Assembly: GCA_030154105.1 (NCBI GenBank)
Contig: JASKKP010000005.1
Span: 1-64,000, forward strand
DNA from: Bacillota bacterium
GTDB lineage: Bacteria; Bacillota; DTU030; DUMP01
Length of the DNA: 64,000 nucleotides
Reading direction: 5' to 3'
Shown: one piece after another, positions 8,618-16,372 of the stretch
Position numbering within the stretch: position 1 is the first letter of the stretch
Layout: every line of letters starts with the position of its first letter
Notes under the pieces: generated by a model
What the model was told of the DNA's origin: nothing
What the model saw: the letters and a program-made list of their open reading frames with translations, nothing else
Databases searched by the model: none
Translations under genes and position numbers: made by a program

Positions 8618-9478
8618 ATGAACAAAGCCAAAGAAACCTTCAGCCGCCGCCTGAAGGAGAAATGTAACGAGCTTACGCCTGCCCAACGGCGCATGGGGGA
8701 TTATCTCCTGGAACACCTTGAGGAAGTAGCTTATACCTCGGCGGCGCAGCTGGGCAGGCAGGCGGGCGTCAGCGAATCCACTGTGCTTCGCCTGCTGACT
8801 CGCCTGGGGTACGACGGGTTTGCTGCCTTTCAGAAAGCAGTGCAGAAGGACCTTACCATTCCAATTACCCTTGAGCGCCTTAACCAAACTGCCAGCCATG
8901 TAGGTACTAAGGGGGCCGTATGGGAAGAATCCTTTGCTATGGACAAGGATAATTTGAACAACGCCCTGGCCCAAGTTACCCCATCTGACTTTGAGAGGGC
9001 GGTAGGCTACCTCACTCAAGCGCGACAGATCTACGTGATCGGCCTGCGCTCTTCCTACGCTGCTGCCTATTTCCTGGCCTTTACCCTGAACGCAGTGCGC
9101 GGCAACGCCCGCTGCCTCAGCCCTGGGGTGGGCGACCTGGCAGAAGGCCTCCGGGCTATCGGACCCGAGGATGTTGTGGTGGGTATAGCGTTCCCGCGCT
9201 ACACCCGCGACACTGTGCGCGTCCTCCAGTTTGCCCGCGGGCGCGGGGCGCATACGATCGCCCTGACGGACGGCGTATCCTCGCCGCTCGCCCCTTTGGC
9301 CGACGTGGTTTTTTTCCTTCCCAACGCATCCCTACACCCCATTGGTTCGGCTGTGCCGGCGGTGGCTTTTGCCAATGCGCTTGTAAGTGCGGTGGCTTTA
9401 GCACAAAAGAAGGAGGTGATGGGTGTTCTCGCGGCCGTGGAAGAAGCTTTCGATTTGTTGGAAACCTTTGCCCGTTAA
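8618..9478 (+). CDS. MurR/RpiR-family transcriptional regulator
   Basis: A 286-residue regulator with an N-terminal helix-turn-helix of the RpiR type (TPAQRRMGDYLLEHLEEVAY, then AAQLGRQAGVSESTVLRLLTRLGYDGFAAF) and a C-terminal SIS domain (about residues 120-250, including IYVIGLRSSYAAAYFLAF). SIS domains usually bind phosphosugars, but RpiR proteins also control amino-acid and opine pathways. The ATG at 8618 follows AGGGGGGA; an in-frame ATG 11 codons earlier lacks a site. It precedes the dehydrogenase by about 40 bases and the symporter beyond it, so it probably regulates this cassette. The 170 bases upstream contain a weak ACCAT-N11-ATGGT inverted repeat near 8531. Confidence 0.9.
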   Translation: MNKAKETFSRRLKEKCNELTPAQRRMGDYLLEHLEEVAYTSAAQLGRQAGVSESTVLRLLTRLGYDGFAAFQKAVQKDLTIPITLERLNQTASHVGTKGAVWEESFAMDKDNLNNALAQVTPSDFERAVGYLTQARQIYVIGLRSSYAAAYFLAFTLNAVRGNARCLSPGVGDLAEGLRAIGPEDVVVGIAFPRYTRDTVRVLQFARGRGAHTIALTDGVSSPLAPLADVVFFLPNASLHPIGSAVPAVAFANALVSAVALAQKKEVMGVLAAVEEAFDLLETFAR

Positions 9479-9518
9479 CGCGACAAAATCTAAGCAATGA
9501 GAAAAGGAGATGTTTTCG

Positions 9519-10619
9519 GTGCGCTTACGCCGTGACACAATCGCTGTGATAGGGGGTGGTAACGGTGCGCGAGCCTTTGCTGGGCATCTCGCCCTAAAGG
9601 GGGCTACCGTGCGCCTGGCCAGCCGCTTTCCAGACGAGCTGGCCGGCATCGCCGAAGCTGGAGGCGTGACCGTAGAGGGGGCAATCACCGGCTTTGGCCG
9701 TGTGGAGGTGGTGGGCGCTGACTTCGAACGAGCGTTGCAAGATGCCGCTCTCATTTTGGTGGTGGTCCCGGCCTTTGCCCACCGGGAAATAGCCCGGGCC
9801 CTCGCTCCCTATCTTGTCGACGAGCAAACAGTTGTCCTCAACCCGGGCCGCACGGGTGGCGCCCTGGAGTTTGCCCACGTGCTTCGGGAAAGCGGCTGCC
9901 GTGCCCGTGTTTACCTGGCTGAAACGCAGACACTCCTTTACGCCTGTCGGGCCGTAGGGGTATCCGCGGTAAGCATTAAAGGAATCAAGAAAGAAGTGGC
10001 CCTGGCTGCTTTTCCGGCCGTCGACACTCCGGCGGTACTGGCTGCTTTAAAGCCGCACTTTACGGAGTTTAAACCTGCACCTACAGTTTTGGAAACGAGT
10101 CTTATGAACATCGGGGCTGTGTTTCACCCTGCTACGGTGCTTCTTAACGCCGGGCGCGTGGAAGCCGGAGAAGATTTTGAGTTCTACCGCCACGGCATGA
10201 CGCCCGGGGTTGCAGCAGTGCTGGAACAGATTGATGCAGAGCGCGTGGCCGTGGCCCGGAAGCTAAACGCCCATGTGCTTACGGCCAAAGAATGGCTGGC
10301 GGCTGTGTACGGCGCCAAAGGGAATAATTTGCGAGAAGCGCTTCTCAACAATCCGGCCTACCACGGTATCAAAGCGCCCACCAGCCTACACGTGCGCTAT
10401 CTCCTGGAAGATTTGCCCACCGGCCTTGTTCCCCTTGTTTCCCTAGGCGAAGTTGCAGGTGAGCCTACTCCCACTTGTCGGGCAGTTGTCGACCTCGGCA
10501 ACGCGGCTTTAGGGGAAAACTTCTGGCGGACCGGGCGCACGGCGGCCAACTTAGGATTAGCCGGATTGGACAGCTCCACGTTGCGGGTGTACCTAGAAAC
10601 CGGAAGAAAGGAGAAGTAG
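9519..10619 (+). CDS. NAD(P)-dependent octopine/nopaline dehydrogenase family protein
   Basis: About 366 residues. The N-terminal Rossmann domain has the dinucleotide-binding GGGNGARAFAGHLALKG, and the C-terminal helical domain matches opine dehydrogenases (SLMNIGAVFHPATVLLNAG, with the conserved NxxxHP-like His, and FYRHGMTPGVAAVLEQID). Family members reversibly couple an amino acid and a 2-oxo acid to make N-carboxyalkyl amino acids (opines), or run in reverse for catabolism. The GTG at 9519 lies nine bases after AAGGAG; the ATG at 9510 directly abuts that site and would be poorly placed. It is sandwiched between an RpiR regulator and a GltS-type symporter four bases downstream. The exact substrate is unknown; oxidation of an imported opine or secondary amine is an inference. 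Confidence 0.87.
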   Translation: MRLRRDTIAVIGGGNGARAFAGHLALKGATVRLASRFPDELAGIAEAGGVTVEGAITGFGRVEVVGADFERALQDAALILVVVPAFAHREIARALAPYLVDEQTVVLNPGRTGGALEFAHVLRESGCRARVYLAETQTLLYACRAVGVSAVSIKGIKKEVALAAFPAVDTPAVLAALKPHFTEFKPAPTVLETSLMNIGAVFHPATVLLNAGRVEAGEDFEFYRHGMTPGVAAVLEQIDAERVAVARKLNAHVLTAKEWLAAVYGAKGNNLREALLNNPAYHGIKAPTSLHVRYLLEDLPTGLVPLVSLGEVAGEPTPTCRAVVDLGNAALGENFWRTGRTAANLGLAGLDSSTLRVYLETGRKEK

Positions 10620-10622
10620 AAC

Positions 10623-11990
10623 ATGAACTTTACGGCCTGGAGTGTTTTCGTCGATTTTGGCCTTATGGGCGGGCTCCTGGTCTTAGGCCAAATCCTGCGC
10701 GCCAAGGTTAAGCTCTTTCAGGATCTCCTTCTCCCTGCTGCTCTCATCGCCGGCTTCCTGGCTTGGGCGCTTGGACCTAACGGGCTAGGCTGGTTGCCCT
10801 TCTCCGGCTCGGTAGGCACCTATTCCAGCGTCCTTATTATCCTCGTTTTTGCTTCCATGCCCATTGGGGACAAACCAGTGGACTGGCGTAAAAGCGGTCG
10901 GGGCATCGGCGAGATGTTCACTAACTACACAGGGATCGCCCTCGCCCAGTACGGCCTGGGAATGGTCCTTTCCCTATACATCCTAGGAGCAATTTGGAAA
11001 TTGCACCCAGGCTTTGGCTTGATGCTGGCCACTGGCTTTTATGGCGGGCACGGAACAGCTGCCGCTGTAGGCGCGGCTTTTGAGGGCCTAGGTTGGGATG
11101 AAGCCCTAGGCCTCGGTATGACCTCGGCTACGGTAGGAATTATCGGCGGTATCGTCGGCGGTGTAGCACTCATCAACTGGGCTACCCGAAAAAGGATTAC
11201 TAGTTTCATCGAGTCTCCAAGCGAACTCCCCCGCGAGCTGCGCACGGGTTTGGTGGTTCCGGAAAATCAAAAGTCCCTTGGCAAGGCCACCGTTGCCTCC
11301 ATATCCATCGACCCGCTTACTTTCCATCTCGCCCTAATCCTAATTCCGTCGCTCATCGGCTATTACCTTTCCAAATGGGTTAGTGCTTTAAATAAGAACC
11401 TACAGATTCCAGGATTTGCTTGGGCGCTTATCGTCGCCTACGTGCTTCAGTATCTTCTCCTTAAAACCGGGACAAACAAGTATGTGGACCGCGCCACGAT
11501 TACCCGCATCAGCGGCACCGCTACTGACCTCCTCATTGTTGCCGGCATGGAATCCATCAAACTTTCGGTAATCGTAAAATACGCTGTTCCGCTGGCCATC
11601 CTGTTCGCTTTTGGTTTTATTCTCAACTGGGTCTGGCTGATGTACTTGGGGTCCCACATGTCCCGGGAATACTGGTTTGAGCGCAACATGATCGTTTGGG
11701 GCAGCGCCTGCGGCGTTCTCACTACCGGTATCATGCTGCTCCGTGTAGTGGATCCTGAGTTTAAGTCCCGGGCCATGGAAGATACCGCGGCTGCCTTGGT
11801 GCTGAACCGCCCCATTGTGATTGCCCTAACTGCCCTGCCGCCGCTTCTTGTTGCCCGGGGCCTCGCCGGCCCGTTCACCTGGGTTACGCTGGGTGCCCTT
11901 CTCTTAGTGATGGTTGCCGCTCGCATCTTCGGCTGGTGGACACCGCGGGTTCCGGTGGCCAATCCCACCCGAGTAAGCGACCGGGCTTAG
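10623..11990 (+). CDS. Sodium:glutamate symporter (GltS)-family transporter
   Basis: A 455-residue membrane protein with ten or more hydrophobic segments and the duplicated GltS layout. Recognisable stretches are GLMLATGFYGGHGTAAAVGAAFE in the first half and the second re-entrant-like region around WGSACGVLTTGIMLLRVVDP. GltS carriers import glutamate or related acidic amino acids with sodium. AAAGGAGAAG precedes the ATG, and the gene begins four bases after the opine dehydrogenase stop, so the two are almost certainly co-transcribed. The substrate is therefore more likely an opine or other amino-acid derivative than plain glutamate, but that is inferred from context. Confidence 0.82.
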   Translation: MNFTAWSVFVDFGLMGGLLVLGQILRAKVKLFQDLLLPAALIAGFLAWALGPNGLGWLPFSGSVGTYSSVLIILVFASMPIGDKPVDWRKSGRGIGEMFTNYTGIALAQYGLGMVLSLYILGAIWKLHPGFGLMLATGFYGGHGTAAAVGAAFEGLGWDEALGLGMTSATVGIIGGIVGGVALINWATRKRITSFIESPSELPRELRTGLVVPENQKSLGKATVASISIDPLTFHLALILIPSLIGYYLSKWVSALNKNLQIPGFAWALIVAYVLQYLLLKTGTNKYVDRATITRISGTATDLLIVAGMESIKLSVIVKYAVPLAILFAFGFILNWVWLMYLGSHMSREYWFERNMIVWGSACGVLTTGIMLLRVVDPEFKSRAMEDTAAALVLNRPIVIALTALPPLLVARGLAGPFTWVTLGALLLVMVAARIFGWWTPRVPVANPTRVSDRA

Positions 11991-12035
11991 GGTTGCCGGC
12001 TACCCTTTCTCAGCTTAGCTCTTTGCCCTTTACCC

Positions 12036-12072
12036 CCGGCCCGTTTGTTTTTTCCACGGGCCGGCTTTAATT
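12036..12072 (+). terminator. Intrinsic terminator after the symporter gene
   Basis: CCGGCCCGT (12036-12044) pairs perfectly with ACGGGCCGG (12056-12064), followed by CTTTAATTT. It closes the RpiR - dehydrogenase - symporter transcript. Confidence 0.8.
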
Positions 12073-12117
12073 TGCCCCCACAAAAATAGCCTAGTATGCG
12101 AATAAAGCGGTAAAAGC

Positions 12118-12223
12118 GGGATCACCTAAGCACGTGGTCCCAAGTAAAGAGGGAGCGACCCTGCAAACAGGAAAAGCTACCAGCGGTCCCCAGCCGGGCA
12201 GGAATCACCCCCAACGGGTCGAA
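12118..12223 (+). other. Structured leader candidate upstream of sigI
   Basis: GGGATCAC (12118-12125) pairs with GTGGTCCC (12134-12141). A small hairpin CCTGCAAACAGG (12160-12171) and GC-rich segments follow before the ribosome site. I could not match this to a known riboswitch family. It may be a leader or simply hairpin-rich spacer. Confidence 0.3.
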
Positions 12224-12261
12224 TACATAAAAAAACGCAGGGCCCAAGAGGGGGAGAAGGA

Positions 12262-12993
12262 GTGGCGGCGTGCGAAGAGATTCGCACCCTGGTGGAGCGG
12301 GCCAGGCAGGGCGACGCATCGGCCCGTGAGGAGCTCATTGCTACCCACCGGGAGTACATACTAAAGATTGTGTCCTGGCGCTGTGGGCGGCCGCTGGACT
12401 GCCATAGCGATGAATTTAGCATTGGCCTTCTGGCATTCGATGAGGCCATAAACACTTACGACCCAATGCGCGGCGCTGCCTTTTTAAGTTACGCCCAGCG
12501 CGTCATCACGGCTCGCCTGGCCGACTACTATCGGCGGGAGAAGGCGCGCGGGCAGGAGGTGCCGCTGGAAGTGGCGGGGCCGGATGGTGAAACCTACATG
12601 CACCCTGAGGTGCTTACGGCGGCGGAAGAGAAGAGCGCCGAGGAAGAAAAGAGGCGCGAACGCGCCGAGGAAATTGCAGCTTTCAGCGCCGAGCTGGCGG
12701 CCTACGGTTTAACCCTAGAAGATCTCGAACGGAGCTCTCCCCGGCATCGCGATGCACGGGCGCGGCTTTTAAAAGCAGCAGATACCCTGGCCAGAAACCC
12801 TGAGCTTATGGAGCGCCTGCGCCGCACGCACCAGGTGCCGCTTAAGGAACTGGCGGAAAAAACAGGTTTGAGCTACAAGCTCTTAGAGCGCGGCCGCCGC
12901 TATATTCTCGCCGTAAGCCTGATACGCTCCAACCCGGCCTATACCCACCTGGCTGAATATGTAAAACCGGAGCAGAAGGGGGTTCAGGGGTGA
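12262..12993 (+). CDS. sigI: SigI-type RNA polymerase sigma factor
   Basis: A 243-residue sigma factor of the SigI group. The region-2-like segment runs REYILKIVSWRCGRPLDCHSD, then FSIGLLAFDEAINTYDPMRG and FLSYAQRVITARLADYYRRE, a pattern distinctive for SigI rather than ordinary ECF factors. The C-terminal region (TGLSYKLLERGRRYILAVSLI) supplies the helix-turn-helix for -35 binding. Translation starts at GTG after GGGGGAGAAGGA, and the stop overlaps the next gene's GTG (GTGA). In Bacillus SigI serves heat and wall stress; in cellulolytic Clostridia it controls polysaccharide-degrading enzymes. It is held by the membrane anti-sigma factor encoded next. The targets here are unknown. Confidence 0.92.
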   Translation: MAACEEIRTLVERARQGDASAREELIATHREYILKIVSWRCGRPLDCHSDEFSIGLLAFDEAINTYDPMRGAAFLSYAQRVITARLADYYRREKARGQEVPLEVAGPDGETYMHPEVLTAAEEKSAEEEKRRERAEEIAAFSAELAAYGLTLEDLERSSPRHRDARARLLKAADTLARNPELMERLRRTHQVPLKELAEKTGLSYKLLERGRRYILAVSLIRSNPAYTHLAEYVKPEQKGVQG

Positions 12994-14273
12994 GTCGCGG
13001 CAAAGCCTTAGTGCTTAAGACCTATAGCAACGGGATACTGGTCCTAACAGCCCAAGGCGAATTCCGCCGCTTAAAGAAGCACCCGCCCCTGCCCCAGCCC
13101 GGGGAAGAGATTGACTTGCAGCCGGCTTCCCGGGCTCGCTGGCTGCCTTTGGCCCTGGCGGCAGTTCTTATGCTCGCAGCCATCCTCCCGCTCAGGGCTT
13201 TGGCCTTACGCCCGGCTGCGTACATCGCCCTGGACATCAACCCGAGCCTCGGCCTTACGGTCGGGAGGAGCGGCACGGTAAAGAGCGCCGAAGGACTAAA
13301 CGCCGACGGTGCGCGCCTGCTGAAGGAGGTACAGGTGGTTGGGAAGCCGCCTGCCGTAGCGGTGGAAGCCTTGGTGCGACAGGCAGCCCTGGACGGCTAT
13401 TTGGCGGACCGGCCGGAAGATCTAGTGGTGGTGACCCGTGTGGATCTCGATGGCGGTTCTGCCGTTCCTCTAGGAGACTTGGAAGCCGCCGTCCGCCGTG
13501 CGCTGGAGAAGACCGGGCGGGACGCATTTGTTGCGGTGGAAGAGGCTCAGCCGTCGGAGCTTATGGAGGCCCGAAACGGCAACATCTCCCTCAATAAGCT
13601 GCGGCTTTTGAAAAAGCTGACGCCTGGTACCTCCCAGAAGCAGTTGCAACAAGAAGATGTGGTGAAGAATCGAGATGAAGGCATAAAAGAAATCCTGGCC
13701 CGCGCGGGCAAACGGGCAGATGAGGTGTACCCTGCCGGGCGTTGGGAAGGGAAGAATAATAAAAGCCAGAAGCCCGGCGGACCTGAAGTTCGAGAGGGGG
13801 CCGGCAAGAAGCCCGGGGAGCCCAAGCACCCGGCACAGTCGGAGCCGGCCGGAGAGCACTCGGCACAACCCAAACCGGGGGGCAAACCGGCCGGAGAGCA
13901 ATCAGCACAACCAAAACCGGGCAAACCGGCCGAAGAGCACTCGGCGCAGCCCAAGCCGGGTAAAAAAATAGCGCTTCCGGCCGGCGAGGCCAAGGTCGAG
14001 CCAACGGAGAGGATTCTTCCCCGCCGGCCGGAGCCGGCCCTAACTGAGGGGCCCGTGTCGGCACCCGGAGTGCGGGAAGAGTCCTCGTCGGCCGAGAAGG
14101 ACGGCGAAGAAAGGGAAACAGGAGGCGGAGCGGACAACAAGCAGGTACCGGATAAAGCGTCCCCAGGTGCCGGAAGCAAGAAAAAAGAGCCTTCCGACGC
14201 TTCCGGCTCTACCGGCGGCAAGAAAAAGAGCTCCACCCCGCGAGCGAAGGACCGCGCGGATAAGGAAAGCTGA
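12990..14273 (+). CDS. rsgI: RsgI-type transmembrane anti-sigma factor
   Basis: 427 residues. Residues 1-48 form the cytoplasmic SigI-binding domain (KALVLKTYSNGILVLTAQGE), 51-73 a membrane helix, and the rest is extracytoplasmic. The motif AYIALDINPSLGL (DINPS at 82-86) is the conserved RsgI segment in which the Asn-Pro bond is known in characterised homologues to undergo self-cleavage ahead of regulated proteolysis. The tail from about residue 230 is low-complexity Pro/Lys/Glu/Gln with three imperfect 13-14-residue repeats (PAGEHSAQPKPG type, about 286-326). It carries no recognisable carbohydrate-binding or hydrolase domain, unlike many clostridial RsgI proteins. It is translationally coupled to sigI. 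Confidence 0.9.
   Translation: MSRGKALVLKTYSNGILVLTAQGEFRRLKKHPPLPQPGEEIDLQPASRARWLPLALAAVLMLAAILPLRALALRPAAYIALDINPSLGLTVGRSGTVKSAEGLNADGARLLKEVQVVGKPPAVAVEALVRQAALDGYLADRPEDLVVVTRVDLDGGSAVPLGDLEAAVRRALEKTGRDAFVAVEEAQPSELMEARNGNISLNKLRLLKKLTPGTSQKQLQQEDVVKNRDEGIKEILARAGKRADEVYPAGRWEGKNNKSQKPGGPEVREGAGKKPGEPKHPAQSEPAGEHSAQPKPGGKPAGEQSAQPKPGKPAEEHSAQPKPGKKIALPAGEAKVEPTERILPRRPEPALTEGPVSAPGVREESSSAEKDGEERETGGGADNKQVPDKASPGAGSKKKEPSDASGSTGGKKKSSTPRAKDRADKES
13845..13965 (+). repeat. In-frame tandem repeat in the rsgI tail
   Basis: Three successive imperfect copies of a 39-42 base unit encode PAGEHSAQPKPGGK, PAGEQSAQPKPGK and PAEEHSAQPKPGK. The repeat could expand or contract by slippage without losing frame and would set the length of a wall-spanning stalk. 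Confidence 0.8.
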
Positions 14274-14305
14274 GCCTCCTTTCTTTGGATGAACCCCTTT
14301 TACGG

Positions 14306-14326
14306 CTACTTCATATGCTGAAGTAG
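14306..14326. promoter_or_regulatory. Perfect 8-bp inverted repeat between rsgI and the small ORF
   Basis: CTACTTCA (14306-14313) and TGAAGTAG (14319-14326) flank five bases. There is no T-run after it, so it is not a terminator. An operator, an RNA-processing hairpin or a stability element are all possible. Confidence 0.5.
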
Positions 14327-14347
14327 ACCCGGAAAGGGGGAATGCTG

Positions 14348-14647
14348 ATGCCCTTTGACCATGGTGAATGGGGACCCACCGGCGAATGGGCCGGGCCGGG
14401 CGGTTGGCCCGGCGGCTGGGATCAGCCGCCGTTCGTCCCGGGTAGACCCCCGCAGGATCCTCGCCAGCTCATCCGTTATCTTGAACCTGTAGCCCAGCAC
14501 GGTTTGCGCCAGCTGCAGGCAGGGGTAGACCCTCTTCATGTTATGCGGCAGGTGGCCGCCATGGGCTACCTGGTGGGTACGGGCTATACACCCTACCAGG
14601 CCATCCAGACGGTAGAACAGTGGGAACAGATGGGTTTTCTGCCTTGA
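14348..14647 (+). CDS. Small Trp/Gly/Pro-rich protein of unknown function
   Basis: A 99-residue protein I do not recognise. The first 40 residues are unusually rich in Trp, Gly and Pro (GEWGPTGEWAGPGGWPGGWDQP). The rest is a compact helical-looking segment ending VEQWEQMGFLP. Two ATGs are available: the one at 14342 sits two bases after AAAGGGGGA, while the one at 14348 has a normal eight-base spacing and is preferred. No signal peptide or membrane helix is visible. It lies 74 bases after rsgI and before a terminator, so it may ride on the sigI transcript. The N-terminal composition resembles spore-surface or wall-associated linker peptides, but function cannot be assigned. Confidence 0.65.
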   Translation: MPFDHGEWGPTGEWAGPGGWPGGWDQPPFVPGRPPQDPRQLIRYLEPVAQHGLRQLQAGVDPLHVMRQVAAMGYLVGTGYTPYQAIQTVEQWEQMGFLP

Positions 14648-14665
14648 AAAAGCATTCTTCTTAAG

Positions 14666-14697
14666 GAGCCCGGGCTGCCTCGGGCTCTATAATTTTG
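14666..14697 (+). terminator. Intrinsic terminator after the small ORF
   Basis: GAGCCCG (14666-14672) pairs with CGGGCTC (14681-14687), followed by the moderately T-rich TATAATTTTGG. Confidence 0.65.
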
Positions 14698-14784
14698 GTA
14701 GCCGGTTTCCTGCCGGGATAAAGGAGGAATTTTTCCTGCTGCCGCCAATTATACTAAGGGTAAAGAAAAGGTTGGAGGCTAAAA

Positions 14785-16056
14785 ATGCACCAAACAGGTT
14801 ACGCCGGCAGGACGAAAAGTCTTGCTTTTTTCGCTGCCTCTTTGCTCGCTGTCCGGACCACCTTCTTCCTGCTCTTCCCTTCGTCAGCCCAAGCGGCCTC
14901 CCTTAACCCCCCAGCGCTAGTGGCGAGGGCGGCCGTGCTTATGGAAGCGGAAACGGGGACGGTGCTCGCCGCGAAAAACGCCGACGAAAAGCTCCCCATA
15001 GCCAGCACAACCAAAATCATGACTGCCCTTTTGGCCTTGGAACGCGGCAAACTGGACGAGAGAATAACCATTAGCGAGGAAGCGGCCTATCAAGAAGGGA
15101 GCTCCATGTACACCAGCCCGGGGGAAACTTATACCCTGGAAGACCTCCTGTACGGGTTGCTTCTTAATTCGGGCAACGACGCCGCCTGGGCCATTGCCGA
15201 GCACATATCCGGAAGCGTTCCTGCCTTCGTTGCGGAGATGAACCAGCGCGCCCGCGAACTCGGGGCGACGAACACGCACTTTACCAACCCCAGCGGCCTG
15301 CCCGACCCGGGCCATTACAGCACTGCGCGCGACCTGGCCTTGATTACCAAAGCCGCCCTGGCGCGGTCCGACTTCCGCCGCATCGTGAGCACCAAGGCTC
15401 GAAAGGTTCCTTGGCCGGCCAAAGGCGAGGAAAAGCTCCTCATCAACCATAACCGCCTCCTGTGGCGCTACGAAGGGGCAGATGGTGTTAAGACCGGCTA
15501 TACCAATGAAGCCCGCCAGTGCCTGGTGGCTTCCGCCACGCGAAATGGGCAGAGCCTTATTGCCGTTATCTTAAGAAGCGAGGGGAACAGCGTCTGGACC
15601 GACGCGGAGCGGCTCCTTGATTACGGGTTTGCCAACTTCACTACCCGCACTCTGGTCCGTGCCGGGGAGGGTTTTGGCGAGGTAAAAGTTAAGGGTGGTG
15701 AGGTAGCGAGCGTTCCGGTGCAGGCGGCCCGCGGGCTTACCGTGACGGTGCCGAAAGAAAAAAGCAACCAGCTCAACCGGTCGGTCGAGCTGAGCGATGA
15801 CCTTACCGCTCCTGTGGCTGCCGGGCGTAAGCTGGGCGAGGTTATCTTCACCCTGGCCGGGGAGGAGATCGGACGGGTGCCCCTGGTTGCTGCCGCCGAT
15901 GTGGCGCGGCCGCTCAGGCGCAGCTGGTGGTTTTGGGCGTTGGTCGCTGTGGGGGTGTACACGTTGGGGTATTCCCTGGTGAGCTGGGACCTGCGCCGGC
16001 GTAGACAGCGGGTTCGTTGGAAACGGCTAATAGCCCGGTACCGCGACCGGGAATGA
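14785..16056 (+). CDS. dacF: D-alanyl-D-alanine carboxypeptidase (DacF/PBP5 family)
   Basis: A 423-residue class C low-molecular-weight penicillin-binding protein. A signal peptide ends near SSAQAA (residues 33-38). All three active-site motifs are present: STTK (74-77, with the acylated Ser), SGN (129-131) and KTG (236-238). A PBP5-like C-terminal beta domain follows, then a true membrane helix (WWFWALVAVGVYTLGYSLV) with a basic cytoplasmic tail, where many homologues have an amphipathic helix. It trims the terminal D-Ala from peptidoglycan pentapeptides outside the membrane; DacF proteins often act in sporulation. TTGGAGG precedes the ATG by seven bases. The gene symbol is by similarity; DacA or DacB naming is equally possible. 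Confidence 0.9.
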   Translation: MHQTGYAGRTKSLAFFAASLLAVRTTFFLLFPSSAQAASLNPPALVARAAVLMEAETGTVLAAKNADEKLPIASTTKIMTALLALERGKLDERITISEEAAYQEGSSMYTSPGETYTLEDLLYGLLLNSGNDAAWAIAEHISGSVPAFVAEMNQRARELGATNTHFTNPSGLPDPGHYSTARDLALITKAALARSDFRRIVSTKARKVPWPAKGEEKLLINHNRLLWRYEGADGVKTGYTNEARQCLVASATRNGQSLIAVILRSEGNSVWTDAERLLDYGFANFTTRTLVRAGEGFGEVKVKGGEVASVPVQAARGLTVTVPKEKSNQLNRSVELSDDLTAPVAAGRKLGEVIFTLAGEEIGRVPLVAAADVARPLRRSWWFWALVAVGVYTLGYSLVSWDLRRRRQRVRWKRLIARYRDRE

Positions 16057-16126
16057 GCCAAAGCTCATCTTGACGGCGTTACCTCCCGTGACTCCTCACG
16101 GCCCCAAAAGAGCATAATACACTCCC

Positions 16127-16150
16127 TTCGCGGGGAAAATACTCCGCGAA
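16127..16150. promoter_or_regulatory. 7-bp inverted repeat abutting the coat-gene ribosome site
   Basis: TTCGCGG (16127-16133) and CCGCGAA (16144-16150) pair across ten bases, immediately before AAGGGGGG. A hairpin here could control access to the TTG start, or it could be an operator. A CATAATACA element just upstream loosely resembles late sporulation -10 boxes. Confidence 0.4.
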
Positions 16151-16166
16151 AAGGGGGGATGGGACT

Positions 16167-16361
16167 TTGGCCAGGACTTCCCGTGAGCTACTTATGCTCC
16201 AGGACCATCTAGCCATGGAAAATACCATGGCCCAGTTCATGAGCGCCTGCAGCGAGCTCTGCACCGATCCACAGCTTAAGACCATGTGCCAGAACATGGC
16301 CCGGGATCACGAGAGCCACGTGCAGATGCTCGGCCAGCACCTCAGGACGACCATGCAGTGA
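16167..16361 (+). CDS. Small CotF-like helical protein (spore coat)
   Basis: A 64-residue, all-helical protein rich in Met, His and Cys (MENTMAQFMSACSELCTDPQ, then CQNMARDHESHVQMLGQHL). It resembles the paired short proteins that accompany CotF-family spore coat proteins in Clostridia and carries the ferritin-like two-helix look of that family. The start is a TTG at 16167, eight bases after AAGGGGGG; the ATG at 16159 is out of frame. It lies 11 bases upstream of a longer CotF-type gene, so the two are co-transcribed. Confidence 0.75.
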   Translation: MARTSRELLMLQDHLAMENTMAQFMSACSELCTDPQLKTMCQNMARDHESHVQMLGQHLRTTMQ

Positions 16362-16372
16362 GGAGGAAGAGG

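Noticed and set aside
12207-12223. ACCCCC followed by CGAA upstream of sigI, resembling SigI promoter elements
   Set aside because: The two elements are only seven bases apart, too close for a -35/-10 pair. Autoregulation by SigI is plausible, but these bases do not support it.
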